This document shows positions 35,401 to 50,400 of a stretch of 64,000 nt of DNA, one piece after another. A program made the translations under genes and the position numbers. Each line of letters begins with the position of its first letter. Position 1 is the first letter of the stretch. The notes under the pieces were generated by a model. That model had not been told where the DNA came from, did not search any database, and worked only from the letters and a program-made list of their open reading frames with translations. The stretch is from Owenia fusiformis (lineage: Eukaryota > Annelida > Polychaeta > Sabellida > Oweniidae), in the NCBI GenBank assembly GCA_903813345.2, contig CAIIXF020000001.1, positions 2,048,001 to 2,112,000 on the forward strand. Reading direction: 5' to 3'.

Positions 35401-38400
35401 ATGTAGATGATTTAGAAAAAAATTGAAGTCAGTCTAAACAGTATTTGTTAAGTTATAGGAAGTTGTAAGAAATTGTTACAGACGCCGGACGCCAACCGCC
35501 GGACGCCAACCGCCAACCACCAACCGCCGGACGCCGTCGCAAAAAAAACGGAGACCATAACAATATGTCACCACTTTTGGTGGTGACATAAAAACTGACA
35601 ACTTTGTTTTGAAATAAATTTTATTTTTGAAAATCTCTAAAATAACTTTATAGAGTCATGAAAAATAGTAAATGACTGATAGAAACATATTTTCAAACTT
35701 TGCATGGGCCTTTACATCATGAAAATGATATTTGGAGATTAAACGACATTTTCAAAAATTACATGTCGCTTCTAATTTATTCCAGTACCTTTGCCAGGTG
35801 ACTGTGGTGATGAAACAAGCTTTACTGGTATTAGAACAATCCAACCAAAGGGACAAGACCCATTCAAAGTATACTGTAGTGGTGGGTGTGTCTACATGGC
35901 AAGACGCTTTGATGGGAGTGTTGATTTTTACAGAAGCTGGGTCGAGTATCAAAGAGGATTTGGAAGCCCTCTATGTGAACACTTCATTGGCCTGGACAAC
36001 CTTCATGGTTTACTAAATCAAGGAAACTCATACAAACTCAGAGTTGAACTTACCATGTGGCCCCCACAGAGTGAAACACGTCATGCTGAATACTCTGTAT
36101 TTGATGTGAGTGATGAACGTGATAACTACAAACTAACAATTGGAGGATATAGTGGAGATGCAGGGGACTGTCTTGCATACCACGATGGTATGGCATTTAG
36201 TACAAAAGACCGTGATCACGATAAAACGACATACAATTGTGCTGTTGAGTACAAAGGGGCTTGGTGGTATCGTGGGTGCCACGATGCAAATCTGTTCGGT
36301 TATTATAGTAGTAATGCTAAGTGTCCTGCTAATAGTGAGTGTGTGTCATGGCACAAATGGCCTAACAAAATTGGCTCACCTAACAATAACTATTATTCTT
36401 TTAAAAAGATTGACATGAAAGTTTGTCCAAAATAAGAGTATCCTCCATATTCTAATATGCTACACAATGTCATATTCATCATACAGATGTGCTTGGCAGC
36501 ATATTTTGTTATTGTATTACTTAGAAATGTTAGAAATTAAGACAACTAAACAAAAACAAAAAACTTGAATTGGGGCTAAGGGGAAGGGGAACATATTAGA
36601 GTGATAAATGACGAATTTGTTTAAGACCTTAAAATCTACTTATATTAAGAAATATACAGATTGAGAAGCTGTTCATATTACAATCAAAACAATTTGACTT
36701 TGATTGTGTGATTTATATTATTCTGACCATTTTATGCCACTTCAGTTGTGAGAATTTTTTCTACCTACTGCCATTTTGGTCTTTTTTAAATTACCACAAA
36801 ACTCAGTGGTCATATATTAACTATAATTGATATTAATAAACAAAATAAAAAAATATATTGGCCTGATTATACTCCTTGCCTTTCAATTTTTACCATCACT
36901 AATGAGTCATATATGAAAAATGGACTAATTCATCAAATCCCAACAAGTAACTTATGAGTTTCAGAGAGGAGAAATCATTTCTCAAAATAGCCGTCATAGA
37001 TGTATTAGATGTACAAAAGATAAAGTGTCATTCTTGAATGTGTCCACATAAAATATTAAAAAATCAGTTGATGATCAGTTTTTAAGTAATAACAAAAAGG
37101 CAAAACAACACAAATTAATATGGCTTCCATTTTTCAAAATGGCCAACTTATTGAGCAATAGAGACAATGTCTCTTGCTTCCAAATTTTTTAGATAGAAAA
37201 TATCAAACAAATCACAGGAATTCTTTTTCAAAATGGCCAACTATTAAGCGAAATGCAAAATATCAGAGAAATTGCAGACATATGAAAAGATCCTTTTTGA
37301 ACAGAGGTCCCAAGGCCATAAGACATTAGCCTATAAAAGGTCCATGTGCAGTATGGCAAGTGATTTTAGACAGTCATATCTTTCACTATGAGTACTTTCT
37401 GGACATAAATACGATGGTTTTTATTAATATTTCTTTCAAGTGAAGTCCCCATGATAATAAAAATATCAAGATATCAATTTTCAATGACCAAAATCATGCT
37501 GAAAACAATAGATAGCATGAGTTTTCCCTATGGGAAAATAACATAGAAATGTGGTTTTTAACTTAATCACATTTCAATACCCATCCCCTTTTCAGAAGTT
37601 ATTAATATAGTGTAGAAGAAACTTTTGATACATTTAAATTAAGAAAAACAAGATCCTTTTTTTTAGAAAACAAGCCTTACATTTTTAAAGAAGTGACAAG
37701 GTGGGGTCCTAATCCATCATTTTTCAGAGAGTTGGATTGATATTTTACTATCACAGGGACTTCATTTTAAAGAAAACATATTGTTTTAATAAAAACCACT
37801 GTATGTATGCCCAGAAAGTACTCATGGTGAAAGATATGACTGTCTAAAATCACTTGCCATACTGCACATGGACCTTTGTACTAAATTCTATAAATGATAT
37901 TGAAATATTACATTATTTATGAAAAATGGTAGCCATATTGAAAATTTCTTCAGAGCTTCTTTGTCCCTTAGACATCAGCAACCAAATCAATCAACTAGTA
38001 TTAAAGTTATCAAAATTTACATGTATATTACAAAAAATGGTGGCTTTTTTAAGTTGAGCAGTCATATTGAAAATTCCTTCTCGAACAGAGGTCCTATGCA
38101 TTAGCTATTAGGCTAATCTGAACCAAATATCTCGCCCGATAAAAGGGCCGATATTTGTGTTATTGCCCAGACACACAAACGACGCCAAATGCCATCCACA
38201 AAACGTTGACCAACTATTCTTTAAAAATTAGAGCACTTTTTTAATAAAACTACATGAAATACTTTCCAGCTAAAACAAATAATCAACTCAAATTATAATG
38301 ATCCAATAATGATATTATGTCTTATTATGCACCTCATTAAAATACTCAAATCTGATTGGTTCTAAGTTGCTTGTAATTTGGCAATACTCTGCTCTTTTCT

Positions 38401-41400
38401 GAAAACTGCCGGATATTTTTTTAATATCTGACCCTTTCGAGAAAAAGGGTCGGATATTTTTTTCAATGTTTTTGCAACATTCCCACTTCAGAGTTTTATT
38501 TCTTAATAACTGGAGTACTACTTAAAGCTTACATCTGAAACTGGCGGAAAATAGAAGAAAAAAATGTACTTAATCAATCACAATTACCCTTATCATTCAA
38601 AAGTTACATATAATTCTGCAAGAACGTCTCGAATAAATAAAAAATAAATTCCCGGGGCAAATATTTTCGTCCAGTGTAGCGAATAAACTGGCCGGAAGTC
38701 GTCTGAGTTTTGAAAGAAAAAATAAATAAATGTCAAAATAATGTCAACTAAACGACAGTTAAAGCCTGCACTCCAGTAAGTACTCCACTTAACTTTGATT
38801 GGGAGGTGCATAATAAAACAAATACTGGATGATCAGGAGCTGGATATGGCCAGAATACCTATCCTCGAAAAAATATTGGGCTCGGCTGCCGCCTCGCCCA
38901 ATATTTTTTCTCGAATAGGTATTCTGCCATATCCAGCTCCTGATCATCCAGTATTTGTTTATTATCATTCTATCTGTAAACAAAAATGACCAATTAATGG
39001 CACTTGCTATAGTGGACAGGCAACCAATATGCATTGTCAGACAAATCAGCAATTGTAATGTAGGTGCATATGCATGAATTATTTGAAAGATATGGAGCCT
39101 TTGAATAAATCCAAGCCTTTCTATTTTATCTGTTTCAAATATTGAATTATTCTTCATTGAATACTCACCACTTCTTCTTTGACTGCTTTTTTCTTCTTTT
39201 CTTTCTTAACATTAACACTGGCATCTGCAAACAGGTCATCATCCTCCACTACCAAAGCCTTCTTCTTGGGCTTCTTCTCAGGCACTGGCTCACTATTGAA
39301 CATGTCATCATCATCCATTGGAGGGGGTTCCCTAGCAAAGATGTCTGGGGTATCACTTTTTGTATTAGATGGGGTCGAAAATATATCATCATCAATTGTT
39401 GTTTTGTTAGGGGTAAAATCTATATCTGGGGGTGGCTCTCGTGAGAATGGATCTGAAATGTCCGTGCCTAGCTTATCTGGCGGTGTAGAGGCGAAAATGT
39501 CATTTTCTTCGGATTTATTTTTAGTGTTTGTAACTGTTGTTTTTATTGCACTAGTGTTTGATTGTGTTGTGTCACTTAATGATTCCAATGGTGGTAACCC
39601 TGAGGATGAAGAGGGAGGTTTTGCACTGGAAGTGTCCGTATCTCCAAATAAGGCATCTGTCGGTGAGGAAGAAGAGGGAGGGGCTATATTTGTAGGTGAA
39701 GTAACTGCCACATTTGCACCCAATTGGTCAGTATTTTGAAGTCGAGCGCGTCTTGTTGGTGGTCGACGTTTTTGGGTGATTTTGGCACGATCCTGAAGTA
39801 TAAATGTAAAATTTTTGATATCAACAGATCAAATATATATTTCTTAATATGTAGTGTATTTCTAAAAACCTAGTATTTAATTTCATTTAATTAGGTATCT
39901 ACTTACTTAGGGCATACTGAATAAATCTAATGTAACTGCTTACATCTTAAACTGTAAATATCTAAGGAGTACCTTATTAGCACTATGTAAAGTTTTCACT
40001 TCTGCAGGTTTGTCAAAGCCAGCCACTGATGGAGTGGGTTCTTGTACAGGTGGCGCTGCTCCAGGTAATAAAGCAGATGGATTGATGTTCAATCCAGCCT
40101 AAAATGAGAATTTTTTGAAAGGTGGTTGGAAAAGCTCATAGGAGAAAGGTAGTTATTTAAACAGGCAAGAGAGAGCTATTTTCCTATGAACATCATTAAA
40201 CTTCTTCTAGATTGAAAAGGAGATAACAACAGTTTGAATTATTCAATTTAATGATAATAAGACGACAGCCATTACCTGTAGCTTGCCTATTCCTAGCTTT
40301 GGTGGACTGACAGATTTGAAGGCTGGTTTGTCTTGCTGTCCAGTTCCACCAAATGGTGTAGGCCCATCTCTTACAGATGGTTTGGTTGACCCAGTAGCTT
40401 TGGGTGGCGACAATCCAAATGGATCAGTGACATCTTTAGGTGGACTTCCAAACAAAGGATCTGAAAATAATGTATTACATATAAAAAAATAATATTATAG
40501 TCATTTGATTTAGATACACTCACTCACTAGAGCAGTGAACATGCTACACAGCAATAATAATTTGTTAACACATGTCTACTGAAGCAAGGTGTTTATCAAG
40601 TGCAACTACTTTCAAATCTCACTTGACATGGAGAGATATAACCTCAATGATATTCTGGATGTATATGACATATTTTGCATATTGCAAATCGTTCAACATT
40701 TTCAATTATTGCTATAACTAAGTTGCACAGCATTACCTTTTTGAGGAGTCACAGCTGGAGTTGCTTCTTTCTTGACTTCTGCTTCCTCTTCCTCATCTAC
40801 AACCTTTTTCTTAAGGGCAGATGGATCAAACGCACCAAACATGGAGACCCCACCAACAGGCTTCTTTGGTTTCTTCTCCACTGGTTCCTGAAACAGAAGA
40901 ATCTCAAAATATTAGGTTCATTCATTGGTTAGTTCACTTGCTTTTGCCTCTCATCTTCGCACGCTCCAGTCTTCACAGTGGGAGCCGCGTGAACGAAGAT
41001 GCTTGCCTCTAGGTGTAGTTGAATCATAATGTGTTTGCATCTTGATTCATATTAAGTTATTAGAGAACGAATTGGGCACAATTGCATTTGATGAATAACT
41101 GAGGTGTTGTAAACTTGAGTCAGGGCATTCTGATTTATCAGAGTCCCTCTTTATCTAAAGATTTGAGACTACATGGGATAGTGCAGGTAGTCAATTCCAT
41201 AATGTACCCAGTGAGATCTGATGGTTTTAGTTGACTTGCATGGCAAATATCCCATTTGACAATCTGTAACATGACATGCTCAGCAAACATTGTATCTATT
41301 GGACCACTTACTGATCTATTGCTGTCCTTGGTTTAGGTTAACATCAAACACTAGAGATATATGCAGTATAAAGAGAGCACAGTGAGATTTTTATTTGGAT

Positions 41401-44400
41401 GTTTTAGCTCAAATAACTTTATTTGAGCATTACATCAAAATAGAAAGGGTTTTTATACTATCAAATAATAAAGAGTCGAGATGCATGCAAGAAGGTTTTA
41501 CTAGTACATGTACATTGTACATAAAAAAATAAAAGAGATGAGATGCTTACCTTTGGTTTAGAAGCAAACAGATCTTCATCATTATCATCAACACCTCCAC
41601 CAAAGAGATCATCACTTTTGGTTGGCTTCTCTTCCACTTTCTCAATCTTACTGGGTCTAGGTGTTACCTTGGATATAGGCTACAAGACAGGCAAAAATGC
41701 ATAAATATTGATACATCACACATTAATGCCAGACAAGAGTCAAATAAGCATTGATCTTGGTCTACTAATACAGGTAGACCGTTATGAAAATAACATGGTA
41801 AAATAATTTACATGAGACCTATGGGATCTAACCTCCCTACCACTGATTGGAATATTATTTCAGAACAGCTAGACCCAGAATATTTATATTCCATCAAAGA
41901 CCAATTTTTTGTTGTTTTGTTAACCAAATTGTGTCAGTAAACAAAATGAGAGTAGTTTTTGGTCAAACTTAAGCCAAAAATGTTTTTGTCTCCGATCTTC
42001 AGGTCCAGGAAGATTATGTTAAGAAAGATCTAAAAGATTACAATTTGAGTCATTTTACCACTTATCAATCTTCTCATTCTCGTATATTTGCTTAAAATAT
42101 ACATCTGAAAGAAATGCATGATTTTTGCATAGGACTTTTGGATTGATTGATTGATTGTTTAATTGTTTGGCTGGTTGGGTTAGAAAAGGGTACAAGAAAG
42201 GATTCAATTGTGTCGGAAAGGTTACCTTATACTATTATATACTATTATGTAGGTATGTTCAGAAAGAGCTGTGTTCGTACAAACATACTATGTGTGGCAT
42301 GAGACAATAGAGACATACATACCTTCTGTGGGACAGAACTAGACCTAAACAGACTACTGCCTTTAGTTTTTGACCCAGTGCCAAACAGATCATCATCGTC
42401 GTCATCATCTACACCCGCAAACAGATCAGTGTTGCTTGATGATACAGTGGCGCCACCTAGCTTTAGTGAATTGGTCCTACTAGGGGGAGCCAGTGATGTA
42501 TTGGTTGGAGGGAAGGGTTTGGAATCAGGCTGTAGTGAGAGAGAAGGGTAAGGTCAAGTGTAGGTGTACAGTTCATACTATAGCATATGTGCACTTAAAA
42601 TAAAAAACAAAAATGGTAGTTCTCAAATGGTTTAATTGACTAAATTGTTTTATTTATTCTTGTATCAAACCCCTGTGAATCCCGTTCTTTCGCTGTAATT
42701 TTAAAAAGAGGGGGAGTTGTCATAGAAGTTATGCAAGACTAAATGCACAATTGGAGGCTTGTGTAATTTGTGCTATTTAATGAAGTAATTCATAAGCATT
42801 CTTAAAGGCAGGGTATTGACGTGTAGCATAATCACAAGTAATAAAATAACAATTTTTGATATCCTTGAAGAGATAAAAAATATGTCAAGCAAAGTTGAAT
42901 ATAAGAATGTAATATTTCACTTGTAAGAACATTAACCGATTGTTTTATCATAGCTCATATTATAACACTAAAATGATCACTGAAGTGCAAAAAGGTGTTT
43001 TTTGAAAGTATTGGTGACCTACCTTGGTTGGACTTGCCAGTGGACTGGTTGAACCAAACAGGTCAACATTGGGATCAGCCTCATCTCTACCAAACAGAAT
43101 GTCTTCATCTTCAAAGACACTCTTGGTTCGTGTTCTCTGTTTCTGAGGCTCCTAGAATATAATATCCATTTTAAATTAATTTATACATTGATGAGTAAAT
43201 ATAATAAATACATAAGTATATTTTTCTCTGAGTTTTTGACCATTCATGCTTTAAACAAGTACATTTTTACAATATTGCCAAACTGGTGTATCATGATTTT
43301 TGTCTGAACTGAGTTTCGCTTTTTAAACACTTAAGATGGGGGTTGGGATTATGAGTTAAAATATGGCATATTTCTAAACAAGAGACCCTATTTATGTAAA
43401 TATTGATTAAATCTTATTAAAATGCAACAATCTACAGACCCCTTTTTAAAATATAAGTGGCGATATAACTACCTTAACCTCTGTTTTTGGAGTGGTCTCC
43501 TTAGTAACAGCTGGCTTTGGTTTAGATGTTGCGAAAAGATCTCCTTTATCTTCTTCATCATCATCAAACATTGATACAGTGTTTGACCTCTTTTTCTCTA
43601 GCTTAGGCTCTGGCTTAACATCTGGTTTGACATCCTCTTTGGGCTTAATTGAACCAAACAGATCAGCACCACCAAACAGTGAAACACCACCAGGAGGTTT
43701 CTTTTTACCACTGCAAATCATATACATTATATCAATTACAGTATAACATGTAAATCTGAACATCTCTCAATGTGTTAACTCAGTCTCTCAGTCCCAATTT
43801 GAGTCCCATATTTAAATAAAAAACATTCAAATGTGAGCACCTGCTTATTCAAAGACTTTTGGCCAGTCAGAATAGTGCACATATAAGCAAAAGTCATATG
43901 TCCCCGAGGCATCAGTATATTTCAAAACAAATCCAACAACTGGTATTTGAGTTATCAAAGATGCGTTCTTTCCAAAAAAGCCTGGCAATTTGAATTAAGA
44001 AGCCATGATGACAATTTAATCTCAACCAGGGGTCCTATGCCTATAACACAATAGCCTATGAAAGGCCTACTTCAGACTGCTTCTAATCAAATTGTCCGAC
44101 TATCCACACATTTTTACCACTGTCACTTAATGAAATCAAAATAAACCCAAAGCAATAATATAATTCTTTCATGGTCACATCTAACACCATCAGAGTAATA
44201 TTCTATAACTTACCTGTCTTTGGGTTTTGCTGCTGTAGCAAACAAATCATCTTCATCCTCATCAGCGTCACCTCCAAACAGATCACCACTTACTTTAGGT
44301 TTGGAGACAGGGGCAGTCTGAAAATATTAATAATCAATATTACAACTGGTTACAAGTTCTGAATGATTTCTGAATTCTTGGTATATAAGTCAAGACAGAA

Positions 44401-47400
44401 ACCAACAGGGCAAACAAGGGTATAACAACATGACAAAATGTAACTACCTGGTAAGTTATTGCAAATGAGTAACAATTTGTTACAATCACTGAACGTTGGT
44501 CAGAGAGGCATTCTACCATCCAAATAATAAGCTGATGACAATACATGCATGTCAAATGTTCTTCGTGGTGACATTACAAAATAGAAATACATTGTATTAC
44601 CTTTGTTTGTGGCTTGGCTGGTTTACTGGTTGTAGTAGAGGGGGAGAAGAGATCCTCGTCATCGTCATCAAATAAACCACTCCCACCAGATGTAGCCTTG
44701 GGCTTGCTTGAACAACACACAAAAATGAGATTTACTTCTAACTACAAATATTCTACAACCCATCGGGACCAAACATTGTCGGCAGAAACAACAGATGCAA
44801 TATTAGCTTTATTCAATACCGATGACACTTCTAAAGGAAATCTATTCTGTATACGACTTACTAAGATTTTGGCCCACCTAATTGCATTTAAGCCTTTGTT
44901 ATTAGGAATTTGTTATACAAATTACAACCACTGACTGGCAGACACATCAAGAAGTGGAAACAAAAAAAATTAAACATCAAAACATTTGAAATGGTGACAT
45001 AATAATAAACAAGGCATTAACATGCAAATGTCACCACCTACCATTTGTTACAGATGCCGCACACTGACCATCAAACACGAACAACCGAACACCATCCACA
45101 AAAAAGTTGGAGACTATAACACTATGTCACCACACTCGTGGTGGTGACATAAAAATGATATTGACCCTCTGCACATGATGAGATTCGGTCTTTTAAATGC
45201 TTTCAGGCAATTTTTCAATCTTAAGGCAGTTTCCTTTATTCCATTTTTGCTTAGTGGTTTCACATCAAACTCATCATCAATGCTCCCTGTATCATTTCCA
45301 TAAGCCTTAACATTGTAGCAATATGAAGTATTGTTAAATTCAGTATTGTTAGTATTGTTAAATATAGTATTGTTAAGGCATTCTTCAACAGTCCTGCATT
45401 TATCTATAAAATCTGTATTGATTTTCCGATACATGTTTGTTTTGTTTAGTTTTGAATTTTTTTTTATTACATTTTTGATAAATCTTATTTTTTAAACTCT
45501 TTAGTGTATGTAGAGTGAGAGTTCAAGATTAGTTTCCACTCTTCCACATTTTTATTCATAGTTTCAGTATCTCTTATGTCAATTTATAATGTTTAAAAGT
45601 CAGGATTTATGTGTTAAAAGTCAATCTTTATGAGTTATCAAAATCTAATCATGAATGCTAATCCCTTCAACGTTATGGTCAAATAAGAGGCACGAGTCAG
45701 ATCACTTTTTATCAGGTGTTTTTCATTTAACACTTCAACGTAAATAAGTTGAACGAACATATGTAATAACAAGCGTTTAAACAGCTGTATGCTGGTAACA
45801 CAAGGTCGAAAATTATTAAATATCATTTTGATAGTGGCATTGTAGACTATGTTATTCATGGAAATGGATCATAACTGACAGGTCATGCCAACCTTCCCCC
45901 AAAATATAGTCAAGAAATATTATGAAGTCAGCTTGATTTAAAGTGATAAAAGAGGTTTTCACAAATTGTAGGCAAAAATGACAACTTATGGGTCATTTTT
46001 TCTCTATACCCCTACTCTTAACTTATTCTGTGGGAAGGATAATTAAACTTGAAATTCAGATTCTAACCAGTCTTATAAGCCTACTTCTTTTTTCATCTTA
46101 ATCTCAGTTCAATTCATATCATTCTGTGATAAAGCTTAATAGAGGAGGAGACTTAACGAAAATTTTTGCAAAACATCTTTCAATACTACGAGGCCCGTTC
46201 AGAAAGTAAGTAACTAACTGCTCATTTATTTCCATATAATAATCATAAAAAAATTCATTAAGTGATTTATAGCACTGTGCAGTACCAGACATATAAAATC
46301 TGCACTTAACTGGGAACAAAAGTAACATTACAAAATCTCTTCCGTTTGACATTCACATGTAAATATTCACTTTAAAACCTGTTACAAAAAGGTATTTCAC
46401 ATTTGTATTTTAATGGCACAAACGCATACAGCACAAACGGTAGCAGCTAATGAGGAGACGACTGGGATGACACTACCGCTACGTGAAGCAATGTGAGTCA
46501 CATGTAGCAACATTCCTGCACTATATCGACAGTCTAATGTCAGACATGTGGATGCTGCCGGAGATTTATGATGACGAGACCTGTCGTAACCTTATACAAC
46601 CTGTTGTGACCTTATTCAGTGATTGATTACCCAAATGATTCCCTTGCAATATGAATGTATGAGAATGAGAATGTATGAAGTTTGAAGTTGAATATGTATC
46701 TGAAATAAACACTTTTCTCTTGAACATTTCTATAAATAACAAACACCTCTTTGATGAGTTTCCCTGCATTCTAAATCTTAAGATGATTTACTCTATAATT
46801 AAACTTACCCAAACCCCTCTACAATAGACCCCCTTTTAAAATGATCTACCCTTTATAATAAACTCCTCTTTAGGTGAATATGCATTTTTAATGAATTATT
46901 CATTTGAATGAACATCTCTTTTCAATGAGTTCCTGTACATAGTGAATACCAATTACCCTTTAATAAGTAAATGCTTTTATTGCTGTTCTATAGAATGTCT
47001 GAGTCCCCACCATTTCTGGAAAAACATTTGTTCATGCAAAATAAGCATCTTTTTGTTGATTGCTTAAATTACTTCTTGTTATTAATGAAATGATTCTTGG
47101 GTGTATTTAAATAATAAAAATCATACATAATGAAATTAAAATATTCTAATTAAATTTCAACAGCTGAAGTATAATGAACGGTGGGAATACAATAAATACA
47201 GTCTGTGTTTTATTAGAGTAATTTTATGACCTAATAAAAATTGATGTTGTATAAACTTGTGAGAAACCAGTCTGTATTTTATAAGTTTATTGTTTTATGA
47301 CCAGGTTTATTCTAAATGATGTAAGAAACCAGGTGTTGAAGTATCATGAGTAGGGGAGCAGTTCTACATGCATCAAAACTTATTCCATGATATGAATGTT

Positions 47401-50400
47401 CAGTTCTATCCCAACTGCCATAGACTTCCATGTTAAATAAATAGAACCATGGGTACTGGGCCCACATGGTGTAGTGATTTCAGTCTAGTTGACAGCCATA
47501 TTAATTTCAAAACCTCATTGGTATTGCATACGAGAAAATACCTGTACATTGTAATGCATATCAAAGCAATAATTCTTGAACTTGTCTCCAAAATTTTTGT
47601 CCAGACTTTGAAAACTCAATGGTATTACGTATTTGGATATTTAATATAAAAGTGACCCTAATTTTGAGTCAAGACTTTAGAACCTTATTGTTACTTTATA
47701 AAAGAATATATTTGGATATTTAAATGCACTGATCAAACGTTAATTACTAAGTAATGGCTCCAAGTGATTTTTCTGTGACAAAAGAGGTGGCTATTTTTTG
47801 AAGAATTTTTGTTGACATAACACCTCATTGATAGCTCAAAAAATTTTCCATCAAAAATCGTGGCTATTTTGAAATAGGCGAGCTTTTGAATCTGAAGACA
47901 TAGGGTGCTTTCTGATATTTATAATCAACAAAAGTAACCTAAAACTGGAATCATATCAACAAAGGTTTTAAAATGGTTTACTATTGCTGATAAACAAACA
48001 GACGGATGGACAAGTGAGCAATTGCAAAAGCTCTCCATGTGAGCTAATAAAAACCTTGAAATGTGAATACTTTTGACTGACTGGTCCCAATGGTGTTAAG
48101 CTCTGATTGTAGACTTTAGCTGGTTGTGTCAACTTCAAAGGAAATACTGAGATTTTCTTCAAGTTCTTATACTAGCAATCCTGTACAGACTATTGAATTT
48201 TTCAGGACAAGATATAGATACATTTAAAAGACTGAACATACATTTACCTTGCTTGTTTAACAGGGGGAGGTTTGGCAAATAAGTCATCTTCAGGTTCATT
48301 CTCAAACAGGCTGTTACTAGAGGCAGAAGGACTTGGGGATTCCTTGGTCCCAATTGGTTTTGTTCCATTGGGTTTTGTAAGAGAAGACCCAGATTTGATA
48401 CTACTAGTTCTGCTTGCTGGTTTCTCATCATCTGACCAATCATCCTAAATAAAAAAACAAGTTATATGACCTTGTAATATAAATCATAGGTTCATACCAC
48501 AAAGCATCCTTGAAACAACATCAGGAATGCAAAGTATAGAATGGATGGCTTAAAATTATAATTATAAAAATGGCCACCTCATAATTAACCTAGCAATCCT
48601 AAAATTAAAAAGTCTAAAAGAGTATTGGACGCCATATACATGCATACATACCTCATCTGAAGCATCTGAATCTTGCTTTCTCTGTGCTTTGATAGCAGCT
48701 GCTAGAGGGTTGGGAGCATTTCCAAACATGGATACTGCACCTGCGGGTAGCTGGAACACACAATATATATCAATGAAATATATCCATTTCAGGCCATGAC
48801 AAGCATAGATTTTTCATGCTATAGACTGGGTTATGTAAAGGTAGTAAGAATTTATAGAATCTAACTCATGTATGATATCACTAATACAGTTTAAGGGAGA
48901 ATACATGTAATATAATACAAGCTCTCTACAGTAATTTGGATACATTGTATATGTTGTAAAGTAGTAAAGTACTATTGCATATTGCGAAAAAGGATGGTTT
49001 TTAAAACCATTGGTACTTACTTTCTTTTTTGGTTTCTTCTTCTCTTTCTTCTCAGCATGAGGTGGTTGAGCAGTGTCAACTTCATCTTTAGGTTTAGTGC
49101 TCTCTTTCTTCACTGGCTCTGCTGTTGCGAACAGGTCCCCATCATCATCTTCATCATCATCATCAGCGAATAAATCAACCGTTTTCTTTTTGGCTGGTTC
49201 TATGGAAATACATAATGAATTTGCATTACACAATGTCACCAAGCGGAGATTTTAAAATCAGGTAGAGAGTGACTTAATAGATACTACCTCTTAAAATCCA
49301 CTAGGCAGGAATTTCTTATTTTTGACCACAGTATAATGAATTTCTGCATCAATACCTTTCTTTTTTGGCTCAGGTTTCTTGGCAGGAACACTGGCGAAGA
49401 GGTCATCATCATCGTCATCATCAAAGATACCTCCACCAGAAGCCTTGGCTTTACTGGGGGCATCCATAGGTGGAGGCTTTTCTTTGTAGTCATCCTCATT
49501 ATCACTGATTGCCTTGGCCTTTGATGGGAAGAGATCATCATCACCTGCTACAATACAAAGACAAGTAACAATAAAGACACTACTAGTAATACTACCTAAT
49601 AATGATTACCAATGATCTCTATACTACAAGAGCAACTGTGTGTTGTGAAGATTTGAAAGGAATGTGCCACCTTGTTGAAAATCTCAGATATTTTAATATA
49701 TTTAAAACATTTAGAATTTCTTAAAGGGGATTAATAAGCATCTGAGAACAATACTATTTTGAATATGTAAAGTACCTCCAAATATTGAAATTCCTCCAGC
49801 TGGTACCTTTTTACCACTTTTAGTTTTTGTTTGACTTTCCTTAGCTGCAAAAAACAAATTGGATATATTCAATACATATTTCCAATACATGTACAAATAA
49901 TAGTTCTACGTTAAACATGTTATAGTAATGGAGAATAAGAATGAGCAATTTATTAACTATTACCCCTATCTGTTAAATCTTGTTTTTGTTTGTGGTTTAA
50001 TTTTAACAATAGTTCTCAATTCAAATGGCAGTTTTCATTTGTCCAAAATTGATGACAGATAGACATTTGGGCAGATGTGAGCCAAAAACCCAGGAAGATT
50101 ACTTCAAATACAAACTACAAGTACATTTATGTGTTCATATACAAACTACAAGTACATTTATGTGTTCATATACAAACTACAAGTACATTTATGTGTTCAT
50201 ATACAAACTACAAGTACATTTATGTGTTCATATACAAACTACAAGTACATTTATGTGTTCATATACAAACTACAAGTACATTTATGTGTTCATATACAAA
50301 CTACAAGTACATTTATGTGTTCATATACAAACTACAAGTACATTTATGTGTTCATATACAAACTACAAGTACATTTATGTGTTCATATACAAACTACAAG

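Larger units (their letters stand above)
36436..39168. other. Remainder of the large WASHC2 intron
   Basis: No exon of WASHC2 or of another gene is recognised between the FReD stop and the exon ending at 39169. The stretch holds a foldback element (37338-37875), copies of the CAGAGGTCC family, and a hairpin-rich segment at 38320-38965. Confidence 0.45.

Noticed and set aside
39179-39739. 186-codon plus-strand frame opposite a WASHC2 exon
   Set aside because: It is a shadow of the acidic, Ser-rich coding frame on the minus strand; no splice or homology support.
45114-45434. 106-codon minus-strand frame rich in Asn-Asn-Thr
   Set aside because: It begins in AT-rich intron sequence, runs into a TGTCACC element and has a repeat-derived core.
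46185-46215. Mariner-like terminal sequence ACGAGGCCCGTTCAGAAAG
   Set aside because: I found no inverted partner and no transposase remnant, so an element could not be delimited.
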